The notes: generated from the sequence alone by a model not told the origin. 64,000 nt of DNA from Pseudomonas reinekei (GCF_001945365.1 NZ_MSTQ01000022.1:23523-87522), one strand, 5' to 3'; counted from the first letter of the stretch, positions 11,901 to 19,845 are shown. Numbers and translations: made by a program.

Positions 11901-12054
11901 AAGTACCGCTAGTCGAATCCCCCGGCCAGCCGGCCCGACGCAGCGCCTTGAGCAGCGTTTGAGCATCCAGCCCCGGCACCGCATGGCCATTACCTTCAGC
12001 GGTATCGGCGGCGAGCATGGCGTTGATGATGGCTTGCGGCAGCGTTGAAATCAC
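11899..12054 (-). CDS. Small hypothetical protein (51 residues)
   Basis: Starting with GTG ten bases after the methyltransferase stop, this frame encodes 51 residues (begins with VISTLPQAIINAMLAAD, ends RRAGWPGDSTSGT) with normal Pseudomonas codon use. No strong Shine-Dalgarno sequence is visible apart from bases inside the upstream gene's end, so translation would be coupled. I recognise no family. The alternative is that it is the tail of a longer ancestral methyltransferase, cut off by a stop; the methyltransferase itself looks complete. Confidence 0.4.
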   Translation of the reverse strand: MISTLPQAIINAMLAADTAEGNGHAVPGLDAQTLLKALRRAGWPGDSTSGT

Positions 12055-12064
12055 GCGTTCATTT

Positions 12065-13006
12065 TCAGTTCCCGAGTTTGAACACCAATGCCTTCAACCC
12101 GCATTCCACATCCGCATCGGGAAACTCCGGCGGATTCTCCAGCCTTTGTTCAAAGTGCAGGCTCGGTGCTTCGCGGGTGACGCCGTCGATCAGGAAGTCC
12201 GCGCCGAACGCCGGGTCGTTCATGCAGGCCAGCACCGTGCCGTTTTCAGCGAGCAATTCCGGCAAGCGGCGCAGCACACGCTGGTAATCCTTGGTCAGCA
12301 AAAAGCTGCCTTTCTGAAACGACGGCGGATCGATGATCACCAGGTCGTACGGGCCTTTGCCGATCACTTTGCCCCAGGACTTGAACAGGTCGTGGCCGAG
12401 GAACGTGACCTGGCTCAGGTCATGGCCATTGAGCCGGTGATTGTCGCGGCCACGGCTCAGCGCCGGGCTGGACATGTCGAGGTTGACCACGTGGGTCGCA
12501 CCGCCTTCGATCGCTGCCACCGAGAAGCCGCAGGTGTAGGCGAACAGGTTCAGCACCCGTTTGCCGTCGGCATTGGCCCGCACCCAATCGCGGCCATAGC
12601 GCATGTCGAGGAACAGCCCGGTGTTCTGCTTGCGCCCCAGGTCCACCCGGTATCTCAGCCCGCCTTCGGTGATGGTCATTTCGTCGATGACGTCGCCCAG
12701 CAGCCATTCGGTGGTGCTTTGCAGCAGGTAGCGGTGTTGCAGCAGCAACGTGTGTGCGCCGGATTGCGCCCACTGCGGTGACTGGGTGATCGCCATCAGC
12801 CGTTGCTTCAGGTCTTCCAGTTGCTCAGCTTGCGGTTCCTTGAACAACGCCACCAGCACCACCCCTTGCAGCCAGTCCACGGTCAGCTGCTCCAGCCCCG
12901 GCCAGCAGCGACCCCGGCCGTGGAACAGGCGGCGGGTTTCGGCGGGCGGTGTTGCCAGCGCCGTCAGCAAGTGGTCGTGAAGGGTGGAGAGGGCGTCTGC
13001 GTTCAT
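12065..13006 (-). CDS. Class I SAM-dependent methyltransferase (RlmI/RlmK-like)
   Basis: 313 residues. The Rossmann methyltransferase motifs are clear: NLFAYTCGFSVAAIEGGA (motif I, about residues 151-168), HVVNLDMSS (motif II) and DLVIIDPPSFQKGSF (motif IV, the DPPSF signature of RNA m5C/m2G-type RlmI, RlmK and related rRNA methyltransferases). It lacks the N-terminal PUA domain of RlmI and the THUMP domain of RlmL, so it is a stand-alone member related to the C-terminal half of RlmKL. The likely substrate is rRNA, but this is inferred from the family. It has no obvious operon partner except the small frame after it. Confidence 0.82.
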   Translation of the reverse strand: MNADALSTLHDHLLTALATPPAETRRLFHGRGRCWPGLEQLTVDWLQGVVLVALFKEPQAEQLEDLKQRLMAITQSPQWAQSGAHTLLLQHRYLLQSTTEWLLGDVIDEMTITEGGLRYRVDLGRKQNTGLFLDMRYGRDWVRANADGKRVLNLFAYTCGFSVAAIEGGATHVVNLDMSSPALSRGRDNHRLNGHDLSQVTFLGHDLFKSWGKVIGKGPYDLVIIDPPSFQKGSFLLTKDYQRVLRRLPELLAENGTVLACMNDPAFGADFLIDGVTREAPSLHFEQRLENPPEFPDADVECGLKALVFKLGN

Positions 13007-13149
13007 GGGTTTGGGTCGGCAATTTGCGGGGGCGGCATTTAACCATAGATGCGCTTGTTACAGATCACACAAACCCCTGTGGAAGCGGGGTGTCCGCAGA
13101 GGCCATTTATCACATTAAATTTAACTTTACGTGAGGATTTGGCGATCTT

Positions 13150-13195
13150 CCGGCTCCCATACTCGGCTCCAACGAACAACAACATCGGGAGCCGG
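13150..13195 (+). promoter_or_regulatory. Inverted repeat able to mask the ribosome-binding site
   Basis: CCGGCTCCC at 13150-13158 is a perfect complement to GGGAGCCGG at 13187-13195. The right arm contains the GGGAG Shine-Dalgarno sequence of the next gene, whose ATG is at 13198. In the mRNA a 9-bp GC-rich stem with a 28-base loop would hide the ribosome-binding site. Confidence 0.45.
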
Positions 13196-13197
13196 AC

Positions 13198-13815
13198 ATG
13201 GCGCAGTCATCTGCCTCACCCAAGGCCAGTCATCCACGCTGGCTGCGCCTGACCCATTGGCTCAATGCCCTGGCGGTTCTGGTGATGGTCACCAGTGGCT
13301 GGCGCATCTACAACGCCTCGCCGATCTACGACTTCAGCTTTCCCACGTCGATCACCCTCGGCGGCTGGCTCGGTGGCGCCTTGCAATGGCACTTCGCGAC
13401 AATGTGGTTCCTGGCGATCAACGGCCTGGTGTACCTGATGATCAATCTGTTCAGTGGTCGGCTCAAACGACGCTTTTTTCCGCTGTCGCCCAAAGGCGTG
13501 TTGCACGACCTGTGGGCTGCATTGCGCGGAAAACTCGGGCATGCCGACCTCGGTCATTACAACCAGGTGCAACGCTTCGCCTACCTGTTTGTGATCATCG
13601 ACATCACGCTGCTGGTGCTCTCCGGGCTGGTGCTGTGGAAGTCGGTGCAGTTCCCGATCTTGCGCGAATTGATGTGGGGTTACGAAGGTGCGCGCCGTGT
13701 GCACTTCTTCGCCATGGCGCTGTTGGTGGCTTTTGTCGCGGTGCATCTGGTGATGGTCGCGCTGGTGCCCAAAACGCTATTGGCCATGATTGTTGGCCGC
13801 AAGGAGCCGGTATGA
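13198..13815 (+). CDS. Cytochrome b/b6-type membrane subunit
   Basis: 205 residues with four hydrophobic helices. Haem-ligand histidines lie in RLTHWLNALAVLVMVTSGW (helix 1), in the second helix (WHFATMWFLAI), and in RVHFFAMALLVAFVAVHLVM near the C-terminus, a pattern of the prokaryotic cytochrome b561 / thiosulfate-reductase cytochrome b family. It anchors and supplies or receives electrons for the Tat-exported molybdoenzyme encoded by the next gene, with which it overlaps by four bases (ATGA). The function parallels MsrQ with MsrP, although MsrQ belongs to a different haem-protein family. Confidence 0.85.
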   Translation: MAQSSASPKASHPRWLRLTHWLNALAVLVMVTSGWRIYNASPIYDFSFPTSITLGGWLGGALQWHFATMWFLAINGLVYLMINLFSGRLKRRFFPLSPKGVLHDLWAALRGKLGHADLGHYNQVQRFAYLFVIIDITLLVLSGLVLWKSVQFPILRELMWGYEGARRVHFFAMALLVAFVAVHLVMVALVPKTLLAMIVGRKEPV

Positions 13816-14597
13816 AAAAGCGCATTCAGGTGCCCGGGCTGGATGAGGCTTCGATCCTCACGGATGCCCGCAAGATCCTCGCACCCCAGATCGAAGATCG
13901 CTCGCGTCGCTCCTTTCTCTTGCGGGGCCTGACCCTCGGCGGCGTGGCGATGCTGTCCGGTTGCAACATCACCGACAATGACAGCGTCGAGACGGCGTTG
14001 TCGTCGATGTCGCGGTTCAACGACCGGGTGCAGGGCTGGCTGTTCAACCCCAATGCCATGGCACCGACCTACCCGGCGTCGATGATCACCCGGCCGTTTC
14101 CCTTCAATGCTTTCTACGGTATCGAAGACGCGCCGACGGTGGAGGAGGAAAGCTATCGCCTGGAAGTCACCGGGCTGGTCGCCGACAAACGCAGCTGGCG
14201 CCTCGAAGAACTGCGCGCCATGGCCCAGACCGAGCAGATCACCCGGCACATTTGCGTGGAAGGCTGGAGCGCGATTGGCCGTTGGGGTGGCGTGCGTTTC
14301 AGCGATTTCCTCAAGCGCATCGGCGCCGACACCGATGCCAAATACGTCGGCTTCAAATGCGCTGACGACTACTACACCAGCATCGACATGGCCACCGCGC
14401 TGCACGCGCAAACCCAGTTGTCGCTGACTTACGACGGCGCGGTGCTGCCGCGTGAGTACGGCTTCCCGATGAAGCTGCGCATGCCGACCAAGCTGGGCTA
14501 CAAAAACCCCAAACACATTCAGGCGATTTTCGTCAGCAACACCTTCAGCGGCGGCTACTGGGAAGACCAGGGCTACAACTGGTTCGGTGGCAGCTGA
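13812..14597 (+). CDS. Tat-exported molybdopterin-dependent oxidoreductase (SUOX/MsrP-like)
   Basis: 261 residues of the oxidoreductase molybdopterin-binding (sulfite oxidase) family. A twin-arginine motif SRRSFLLRGL (residues 31-40) is followed by a hydrophobic stretch with a lipobox-like LSGC (Cys51), so it may be a Tat-exported lipoprotein. The molybdenum-ligand cysteine is in RHICVEGW (Cys148), and GFKCADDYYTSIDM and GFPMKLRMPTKLGYK are family segments. It overlaps the cytochrome b gene and certainly acts with it in the periplasm. Reduction of an oxidised sulfur compound or another S/N-oxide is plausible; the substrate is not evident. It differs from MsrP by the long preceding segment and the putative lipid anchor. 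Confidence 0.85.
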   Translation: MKKRIQVPGLDEASILTDARKILAPQIEDRSRRSFLLRGLTLGGVAMLSGCNITDNDSVETALSSMSRFNDRVQGWLFNPNAMAPTYPASMITRPFPFNAFYGIEDAPTVEEESYRLEVTGLVADKRSWRLEELRAMAQTEQITRHICVEGWSAIGRWGGVRFSDFLKRIGADTDAKYVGFKCADDYYTSIDMATALHAQTQLSLTYDGAVLPREYGFPMKLRMPTKLGYKNPKHIQAIFVSNTFSGGYWEDQGYNWFGGS

Positions 14598-14650
14598 TGA
14601 ACGTCCGACACCTTCACCGTCCGCAAACCCATGCTCCAAGGAGTTTCATC

Positions 14651-14917
14651 ATGAAAAAGTTGACCACCGTCGTTTTGTCCATGTGCCTGGCCGTAGGTGC
14701 CGCTAGCGTGTTCGCGGCTGACACCATGAGCAAGGACAGCATGAGCAAGGATTCGATGTCCAAGGATGCCATGTCCAAAGACGCCATGAAGAAAGATGCC
14801 ATGTCCAAGGACGCGATGAAAAAAGACGCGATGTCCAAGGATTCCATGAGTAAGGACGGCATGAAAAAAGACGCCATGTCCAAAGACGCGATGAAAAAAG
14901 ACGCGATGTCGCAATAA
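14651..14917 (+). CDS. Pentapeptide MXKDX repeat protein, exported
   Basis: 88 residues: a signal peptide (residues 1-23, ending VFAAD) followed by twelve tandem five-residue units of the form M-(S/K)-K-D-(S/A/G) and a final MSQ. This matches the small MXKDX repeat family known in Proteobacteria. The mature protein is nearly all Met, Lys, Asp, Ser and Ala, strongly charged, and rich in methionine, which suggests metal or oxidant interaction but is unproven. It follows the molybdoenzyme by 53 bases and probably shares its transcript. The start is the ATG at 14651 preceded by AAGGAG. The next feature is a REP pair. Confidence 0.9.
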   Translation: MKKLTTVVLSMCLAVGAASVFAADTMSKDSMSKDSMSKDAMSKDAMKKDAMSKDAMKKDAMSKDSMSKDGMKKDAMSKDAMKKDAMSQ

Positions 14918-14935
14918 CCATAAATAACGCAATCC

Positions 14936-15037
14936 CCTGTGGGAGCGAGCCTGCTCGCGACGGCGGTGTGTCAGCCAACAGATGTATTGGCTGACACTAC
15001 GCAATCGCGAGCAGGCGCGCTGCCACAGGTTTTTTTA
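14936..15037 (+). terminator. REP pair followed by a T tract
   Basis: Inverted REP units (CCTGTGGGAGCGAGCCTGCTCGCG and its partner GCGAGCAGGCGCGCTGCCACAGG) are followed immediately by TTTTTTT at 15031-15036. The element is a typical BIME and can act as a terminator for the cytochrome b / molybdoenzyme / MXKDX transcript. Confidence 0.65.
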
Positions 15038-15049
15038 TCGCGCTTGAAA

Positions 15050-15072
15050 GGGTATGACCTGAACTCATACCC
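15050..15072. promoter_or_regulatory. Inverted repeat upstream of the fae operon
   Basis: GGGTATGA and TCATACCC form perfect 8-bp arms around CCTGAAC. The site lies about 220 bases before the fae gene and 90 bases before the small frame at 15164, which suits an operator. The cognate regulator is unknown. Confidence 0.4.
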
Positions 15073-15163
15073 CCATGACTTTTAATGGTTACAGCCCCGC
15101 CAATCCCCAGTGTTAAAAAATCGCAAACCAGCTCATCAACAACAAAAAAGAGCGTTTGCAACC

Positions 15164-15262
15164 ATGATCAATCATCACTGCCGCGTCTTCGCCAGCGTCC
15201 TGCTGCGCTCTTCGAATCCACTCCGTACTCACGCCATGCCCTGTGCATGCGTGTGCTTGTGA
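15164..15262 (+). CDS. Possible 32-residue cysteine-containing leader peptide
   Basis: ATG at 15164 opens a 32-codon frame, beginning MINHHCRVFASVLLRSSNP and ending with the Cys-rich tail PCACVCL, that stops 33 bases before the fae start. A weak AAGAG sits about 11 bases upstream of it. It could be a regulatory upstream frame for the fae operon or a chance frame. I recognise no family. Confidence 0.3.
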   Translation: MINHHCRVFASVLLRSSNPLRTHAMPCACVCL

Positions 15263-15295
15263 TCATCCAGAAAACTCCCTGAAGAGTAACCGCTC

Positions 15296-15808
15296 ATGAA
15301 AGAACTCGACCTGTACATCGGTGAAGGCTTCGAAGGCCCAGGCGTGAACGCCGCGCACATCAACATCTTGATCGGCCCGCGCAACGGCCCGGCAGGGCAG
15401 GCGTTTGCCAACAGCCTGGCTTCGCCTAGCCAGGGTCATTGCCCGTTCATGGTCATCGCCCAGCCGAACATTCCGGTCAAGCCGATGACCCTGTACGTCA
15501 ACAAAGCCGCGATTGGCAGCGACCTGCACGGCAACGCCACGTGGGGCGCGTCCCAGGCCGGTATCGCCAAGGCTGTTCTCGAAGCACTGCTCGACGGCAC
15601 CCTGCCGCCGGAAGCCGAAGACGAGTGGGCCATCGTCACCGCCAACTGGGTCAACCCGGCCTGCGATGACCTGGATGCCGTGTACCTGAACAACTACAAC
15701 GCCTGCCGCACCGCCATCCGCGCCGCCCTGACCGGCAAGCCGGAAACCGCGCAGCTCAAAGATGTGGTCAACCACATCAGCAACCCTTTCTACACGCCAA
15801 AAGCCTGA
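15296..15808 (+). CDS. fae: Formaldehyde-activating enzyme (Fae) family protein
   Basis: 170 residues, the family length. Fae condenses formaldehyde with tetrahydromethanopterin in methylotrophs. Conserved segments are GEGFEGPG, AAHINILIGPRNGPAGQAF (containing the His that acts in catalysis in Methylorubrum Fae, here His21), MVIAQPNIPVKPMTLYVNKA, and the Asn-rich LNNYNACRTAIRAAL region. Pseudomonads are not known to make methanopterin, so this homologue may use another carbonyl or cofactor, or play a formaldehyde-binding role. It is the first gene of a tight run with an aldo/keto reductase (10 bases away), a semialdehyde dehydrogenase and a transporter, pointing to metabolism of an aldehyde-yielding substrate. 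An AAGAG site precedes the ATG. Confidence 0.88.
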   Translation: MKELDLYIGEGFEGPGVNAAHINILIGPRNGPAGQAFANSLASPSQGHCPFMVIAQPNIPVKPMTLYVNKAAIGSDLHGNATWGASQAGIAKAVLEALLDGTLPPEAEDEWAIVTANWVNPACDDLDAVYLNNYNACRTAIRAALTGKPETAQLKDVVNHISNPFYTPKA

Positions 15809-15818
15809 GGTCCGCGCC

Positions 15819-16853
15819 ATGCAATACATCCGTTTGGGCAACTCCGGCCTCGAAGTCTCCCGCCTGTGCCTGGGCACCATGAACATGGGTACACCGGACT
15901 GGAAACCGTGGATCTTCGACGAGAAGAAAAGCGAGCCGATCGTCAAACACGCGCTGGACAACGGCGTGAACTTCATCGACCTGGCGGACTTCTATTCCGC
16001 CGGTGTCGGCGAAGAAGTGGTAGGGCGCATCGTCAAGCGCCTGGCCCGTCGTGAAGACCTGGTGATCACCACCAAAGTCGGCTACGGCACCCGCACCGGC
16101 ATCAACGCCAGCGGCCACTCGCGCAAGCACATCATGGACAGCATCGATGCTTCGCTCAAACGCCTGGACATGGATTATGTCGATGTCTTCATGCTGCATT
16201 ACTTCGACGTCAACACCCCGGTCGAAGAGACCATGAGCGCCATGAACGAGATCGTGCGCTCCGGCAAGGCGCGCTACATCGGCGTGTCGACCATGCTCAC
16301 CGGGCAACTGGCAAAAATCCTCATGGCCTGCGAACGCAATGGTTGGGTCAAACCGATCAACATGCAGCTGCAACTGAACTGTGCCTACCGCGAAGAAGAG
16401 CGCGAGATGATCCCGTTCTGCCGCGATCAGGGCCTGGGCGTTTCAGTGTTCAGCCCGCTGGCCCGTGGCTTGCTGACCGGTGATGCAAAATCGACCCGCA
16501 ACCAGACCGACTTCTTCACCCAGCAGATGTACAGCGACGAAGCCTCCTTCGAAATCGCCCATTCGGTACAACGTGTGGCCCGTGCCCGCGGCGTGTCCAA
16601 TGCGCAGATTGCCCAGGCGTGGGTGGCCAATCACCCAGGCGTGGATTGCATGCTGGTCGGCGCGGACACCACCGAGCAATTCGACAGTGCCCTGGCTGCG
16701 TTGGAGACCAAACTCGACGCCGAAGAACTGCACGAACTGGAACGCAACTACACCCCGTGCGACGTGATCAACGATTACACCGCCGGCAAACGTATCCTGC
16801 GCACCGCCCGTCCGGGCCTGGAGCGCTTTAACCTGACCGAGGCCGTGGCATGA
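15819..16853 (+). CDS. Aldo/keto reductase
   Basis: 344 residues, AKR superfamily TIM barrel, NAD(P)H-dependent carbonyl reduction. Motifs: LGLGT-like start RLGNSGLEVSRLCLGTMNMG (residues 4-23), catalytic Asp-Tyr region FIDLADFYSAG (with the usual Asp, Tyr), catalytic Lys in LVITTKVGYGT, His in VDVFMLHYFD, and a cofactor-phosphate-type segment in VDCMLVGADTTEQFDSAL. It lies between the fae-like and semialdehyde dehydrogenase genes, overlapping the latter by four bases. The ATG at 15819 is taken because it opens the conserved N-terminal strand; a GTC-rich upstream extension overlaps fae. Confidence 0.88.
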   Translation: MQYIRLGNSGLEVSRLCLGTMNMGTPDWKPWIFDEKKSEPIVKHALDNGVNFIDLADFYSAGVGEEVVGRIVKRLARREDLVITTKVGYGTRTGINASGHSRKHIMDSIDASLKRLDMDYVDVFMLHYFDVNTPVEETMSAMNEIVRSGKARYIGVSTMLTGQLAKILMACERNGWVKPINMQLQLNCAYREEEREMIPFCRDQGLGVSVFSPLARGLLTGDAKSTRNQTDFFTQQMYSDEASFEIAHSVQRVARARGVSNAQIAQAWVANHPGVDCMLVGADTTEQFDSALAALETKLDAEELHELERNYTPCDVINDYTAGKRILRTARPGLERFNLTEAVA

Positions 16854-18298
16854 GCGCGCTGATCCGACACGGCAACTTCATCGATGGGCACTGGTTTACC
16901 GGCGAAGGGTCCGGCGGTGGCGCCACTTACCCGGTGCTCAACCCGGCCACCGGCGAGCTGATCGCCAATGTGCAAAAGGCCGGCGCCGAAGAAACCAACC
17001 TGGCCATCGACGCGGCCAATCGCGCGTTGCCGACATGGCGCAAGCTGACCGCCAAGGAGCGCAGCCAGCGCATCAAGCGCTGGGGCGAATTGATGCTGAG
17101 CAACCAGAAGGACCTGGCCACGTTGCTCAGCCGCGAGCAAGGCAAACCGCTGGCTGAAGCCATGGGCGAAGTGGTCTACGCCGCGAGCTTTCTGGAGTGG
17201 TTCGCCGAAGAAGCCAAGCGCGCCTATGGCGACGTGATTCCGAGTCACAAAGCCGATGCGCGGATCATTGTGGTCAAGGAAGCCATCGGCGTGGTCGCCG
17301 CGATCACGCCGTGGAACTTCCCGCTGGCGATGGTCACCCGCAAGGTCGGCCCGGCGCTGGCGGCCGGTTGCACGATGATCCTCAAGCCTTCGGAGGAAAC
17401 CCCGTTGTCGGCGTTCGCTTTGGCGGTATTGGCCGAGCAGGCCGGGATTCCCCCGGGTGTGTTCAACGTGGTGTCCGGCGATGCCGTGGCGATTGGCGGT
17501 GCGCTGCAGGCCTCCGGCATCGTGCGAAAATTGTCGTTCACCGGCTCGACCCGAACCGGCAAATTGCTGATGCGCCAGGCCGCCGAGACCTTGAAAAAGG
17601 TATCGCTGGAACTGGGCGGCAACGCGCCGTTCATTGTGTTCGACGACGCCGACATCGACGCGGCGGTCAAAGGCGCGATGGCCTCGAAATTCCGCAACAC
17701 CGGGCAAACCTGCGTTTGCGTGAACCGCTTCTTCATTCAGGACGGCGTCTACGAAACCTTCACCGGCAAACTGGCCGAGGCCGTCGCAGCGATGCGCGTG
17801 GGCAATGCGCTGGACGGTGAAACCGAGCAAGGTCCGCTGATCAACGCAGCGGCGCTGGCCAAGGTTGAACTGCACGTTGGCGATGCTTTGGAGAAGGGCG
17901 CCAAGTTGCTCTGCGGCGGTCGTCGCCATGCTTTGGGCGGCACGTTCTACGAGCCGACCATCCTCGCCGAAGCCCGCAGCGACATGCTGATCGCCCAGGA
18001 CGAAACTTTTGGCCCGGTGGCCGCGTGCTTCCGCTTCACGGACGAAGCCGAAGTGCTGCAACGCGCCAACGACACGCCCTACGGTTTATCGGCCTACTTC
18101 TACAGCCGCGACATCGGCCGCGTGTGGCGTATGGCTGAAGGCCTGGAGGCCGGCATGGTCGGGATCAACGAAGGGATCATTTCCACGGAAGTCGCGCCGT
18201 TCGGTGGCATCAAGGAATCGGGCCTGGGCCGCGAGGGGTCGAAGTACGGTCTGGAGGACTACCTGGAAATCAAATACCTGTTGATGGGTGGCCTCTAA
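16850..18298 (+). CDS. NAD(P)-dependent succinate-semialdehyde dehydrogenase-like ALDH
   Basis: 482 residues, ALDH superfamily, closest in pattern to GabD. Signatures: AITPWNFPLAMVTRKVGPAL, cofactor-binding GSTRTGKLLMRQAA, active-site glutamate in LELGGNAPFIVFDDADID, catalytic Cys in RNTGQTCVCVNRF, and the C-terminal FGGIKESGLGREGSKYGLEDY. GabD-like enzymes oxidise succinate semialdehyde to succinate, but glutarate and other semialdehydes are also used by close relatives. Translationally coupled to the aldo/keto reductase; together with the Fae homologue it suggests a pathway that produces a semialdehyde and a C1 or small aldehyde. Confidence 0.9.
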   Translation: MSALIRHGNFIDGHWFTGEGSGGGATYPVLNPATGELIANVQKAGAEETNLAIDAANRALPTWRKLTAKERSQRIKRWGELMLSNQKDLATLLSREQGKPLAEAMGEVVYAASFLEWFAEEAKRAYGDVIPSHKADARIIVVKEAIGVVAAITPWNFPLAMVTRKVGPALAAGCTMILKPSEETPLSAFALAVLAEQAGIPPGVFNVVSGDAVAIGGALQASGIVRKLSFTGSTRTGKLLMRQAAETLKKVSLELGGNAPFIVFDDADIDAAVKGAMASKFRNTGQTCVCVNRFFIQDGVYETFTGKLAEAVAAMRVGNALDGETEQGPLINAAALAKVELHVGDALEKGAKLLCGGRRHALGGTFYEPTILAEARSDMLIAQDETFGPVAACFRFTDEAEVLQRANDTPYGLSAYFYSRDIGRVWRMAEGLEAGMVGINEGIISTEVAPFGGIKESGLGREGSKYGLEDYLEIKYLLMGGL

Positions 18299-18310
18299 CC
18301 TCCCCTAAAC

Positions 18311-18404
18311 CCCTGTGGGAGCGAGCCTGCTCGCGATAGCGGTCTCGCGTTCAGCATCATTGTTGTCTGACACGCCGCCATCGCGAGCAAGCTCGCTCCC
18401 ACAG
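18311..18404. repeat. Inverted REP pair (BIME)
   Basis: CCCTGTGGGAGCGAGCCTGC faces GAGCAAGCTCGCTCCCACAG with a spacer of about 45 bases. It lies between the semialdehyde dehydrogenase and MFS genes, inside the probable operon, and could lower downstream expression. Confidence 0.85.
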
Positions 18405-18462
18405 TTAGAAACAAGCGTTATCGGCTTCATTTCTCCGTCAATAACAACAATTGGAGACTTAC

Positions 18463-19827
18463 ATGTCCGTACAACCGGTAAAAATCGACGACCTGCCTAT
18501 CGGGCGCTTTCACATCAAGATCGCCGGCCTGACCTTCGGTGCGCATTTCACCGACGGCTACATCCTCGGCCTGATCGGTATCGCGTTCACCCTGCTGAGC
18601 CCGCAGATGCAACTCGACGCCTTCTGGCAAGGCCTGATCGGTGCCTCGGCGCTGATCGGCCTGTTCCTCGGCAGTCTGTTTTTCGGCTGGATCTCCGACA
18701 AGGTCGGCCGGCAGAAAATCTTCCTGGTCAGTTTCGTGCTGATCACCGTCGCTTCAGTGATGCAGTTCTACGTTGAATCAGCCATGGCGCTGTTCCTCTG
18801 CCGGGTGCTGATTGGCATTGGTCTGGGCGGTGACTTCAGTGTCGGCCACGCCATGCTCGCCGAGTTCGCGCCGAAGAAACATCGCGGCGTGTTGCTCGGT
18901 TCGTTCAGCGTGATCTGGACCTTCGGCTACGTGGCCGCAACCTTCGTCGGCACCGCGATGCTCAGCCTTGGCGACGATGCCTGGCGCTGGATGCTGGCGT
19001 CATCGGCAATCCCCGCCGCGCTGATTCTGATTGCCCGTATCGGCACCCCGGAGTCACCACGCTGGCTGGTCAATCAAGGCCGGATTGCCGAGGCTCGTGC
19101 CATCGTCAAGAAGCACCTGGGCGCCAATGTCGAGCTCGACGAAACCCAGTCCACCGAAACCCGTTCCGGTTATGCGGTGTTGTTCAGCCCTGAATACCGC
19201 AAACGCACGGCGTTCAACTGCCTGTTCTTCGTCTGCATCGTGATGCCGTACTTCGCCATCTATACCTTCCTGCCGTCGATCCTGCAGAAAATGGGCCTGG
19301 CCGAAGGCTTTGGCACCGAGCTGATGCTGAACATGCTGCTGATCCTCGGTGCACTGATCGGCATCTGGTGCACCATCAAGTTCACCCGACGCGGGTTCCT
19401 GATCAACTCGTTCATCATCCTCGCCGTGGCGCTGTTCCTGCTGGCGGTGTTGCCGAGCAGTGCAGCCTGGCTGATGGTGTTGGTGTTCGGCTTGTTCACC
19501 CTGGTGTTGTCGGCGGTGAGCAACCTGGTGGGCGTGTTCCCGGCCGAGAGTTTCCCGACCGAAGTACGCGCCAGCGGCATCGGCTTGGCCACGGCGGTCA
19601 GTCGCCTGGGCTCGGCGGTCAGTACGTTCCTGCTACCGGTGAGCGTGGCAGGCATCGGCCTGAGCCCGACCATGGGCATTCTCGCGGCGATCCTGGCGAT
19701 TGGTGCGTTGCTGTCGTGGGCCTGGGCGCCGGAAACCAAGTCGCTGACCTTGAGCCAGGCGTGCAAGGCGCAGAGTCCGGTGGAGGGGGGGGCTGCGGTG
19801 GCGGTGAAAGTGGCCGCCTCAGTCTAA
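18463..19827 (+). CDS. MFS transporter (sugar/acid symporter type)
   Basis: 454 residues with 12 predicted membrane helices. Major-facilitator signatures: GWISDKVGRQKIF between helices 2 and 3, GIGLGGDFSVGHAMLAEF in helix 4, GTPESPRWL in the central loop, and a second-half PTEVRASGIGLATAVSRLG. The pattern fits the sugar-porter/aromatic-acid:H+ symporter groups. Placed after the fae / AKR / ALDH genes, it probably imports the substrate of that pathway. The ATG at 18463 has GGAG seven bases upstream; an in-frame TTG at 18451 overlaps that site and is rejected. Confidence 0.88.
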   Translation: MSVQPVKIDDLPIGRFHIKIAGLTFGAHFTDGYILGLIGIAFTLLSPQMQLDAFWQGLIGASALIGLFLGSLFFGWISDKVGRQKIFLVSFVLITVASVMQFYVESAMALFLCRVLIGIGLGGDFSVGHAMLAEFAPKKHRGVLLGSFSVIWTFGYVAATFVGTAMLSLGDDAWRWMLASSAIPAALILIARIGTPESPRWLVNQGRIAEARAIVKKHLGANVELDETQSTETRSGYAVLFSPEYRKRTAFNCLFFVCIVMPYFAIYTFLPSILQKMGLAEGFGTELMLNMLLILGALIGIWCTIKFTRRGFLINSFIILAVALFLLAVLPSSAAWLMVLVFGLFTLVLSAVSNLVGVFPAESFPTEVRASGIGLATAVSRLGSAVSTFLLPVSVAGIGLSPTMGILAAILAIGALLSWAWAPETKSLTLSQACKAQSPVEGGAAVAVKVAASV

Positions 19828-19845
19828 ATACCTGCACCAGCCCAA

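Noticed and set aside
14936..15037. CRISPR-like spacing of palindromes
   Set aside because: Only two inverted units per site and no direct-repeat/spacer regularity; these are REP pairs.
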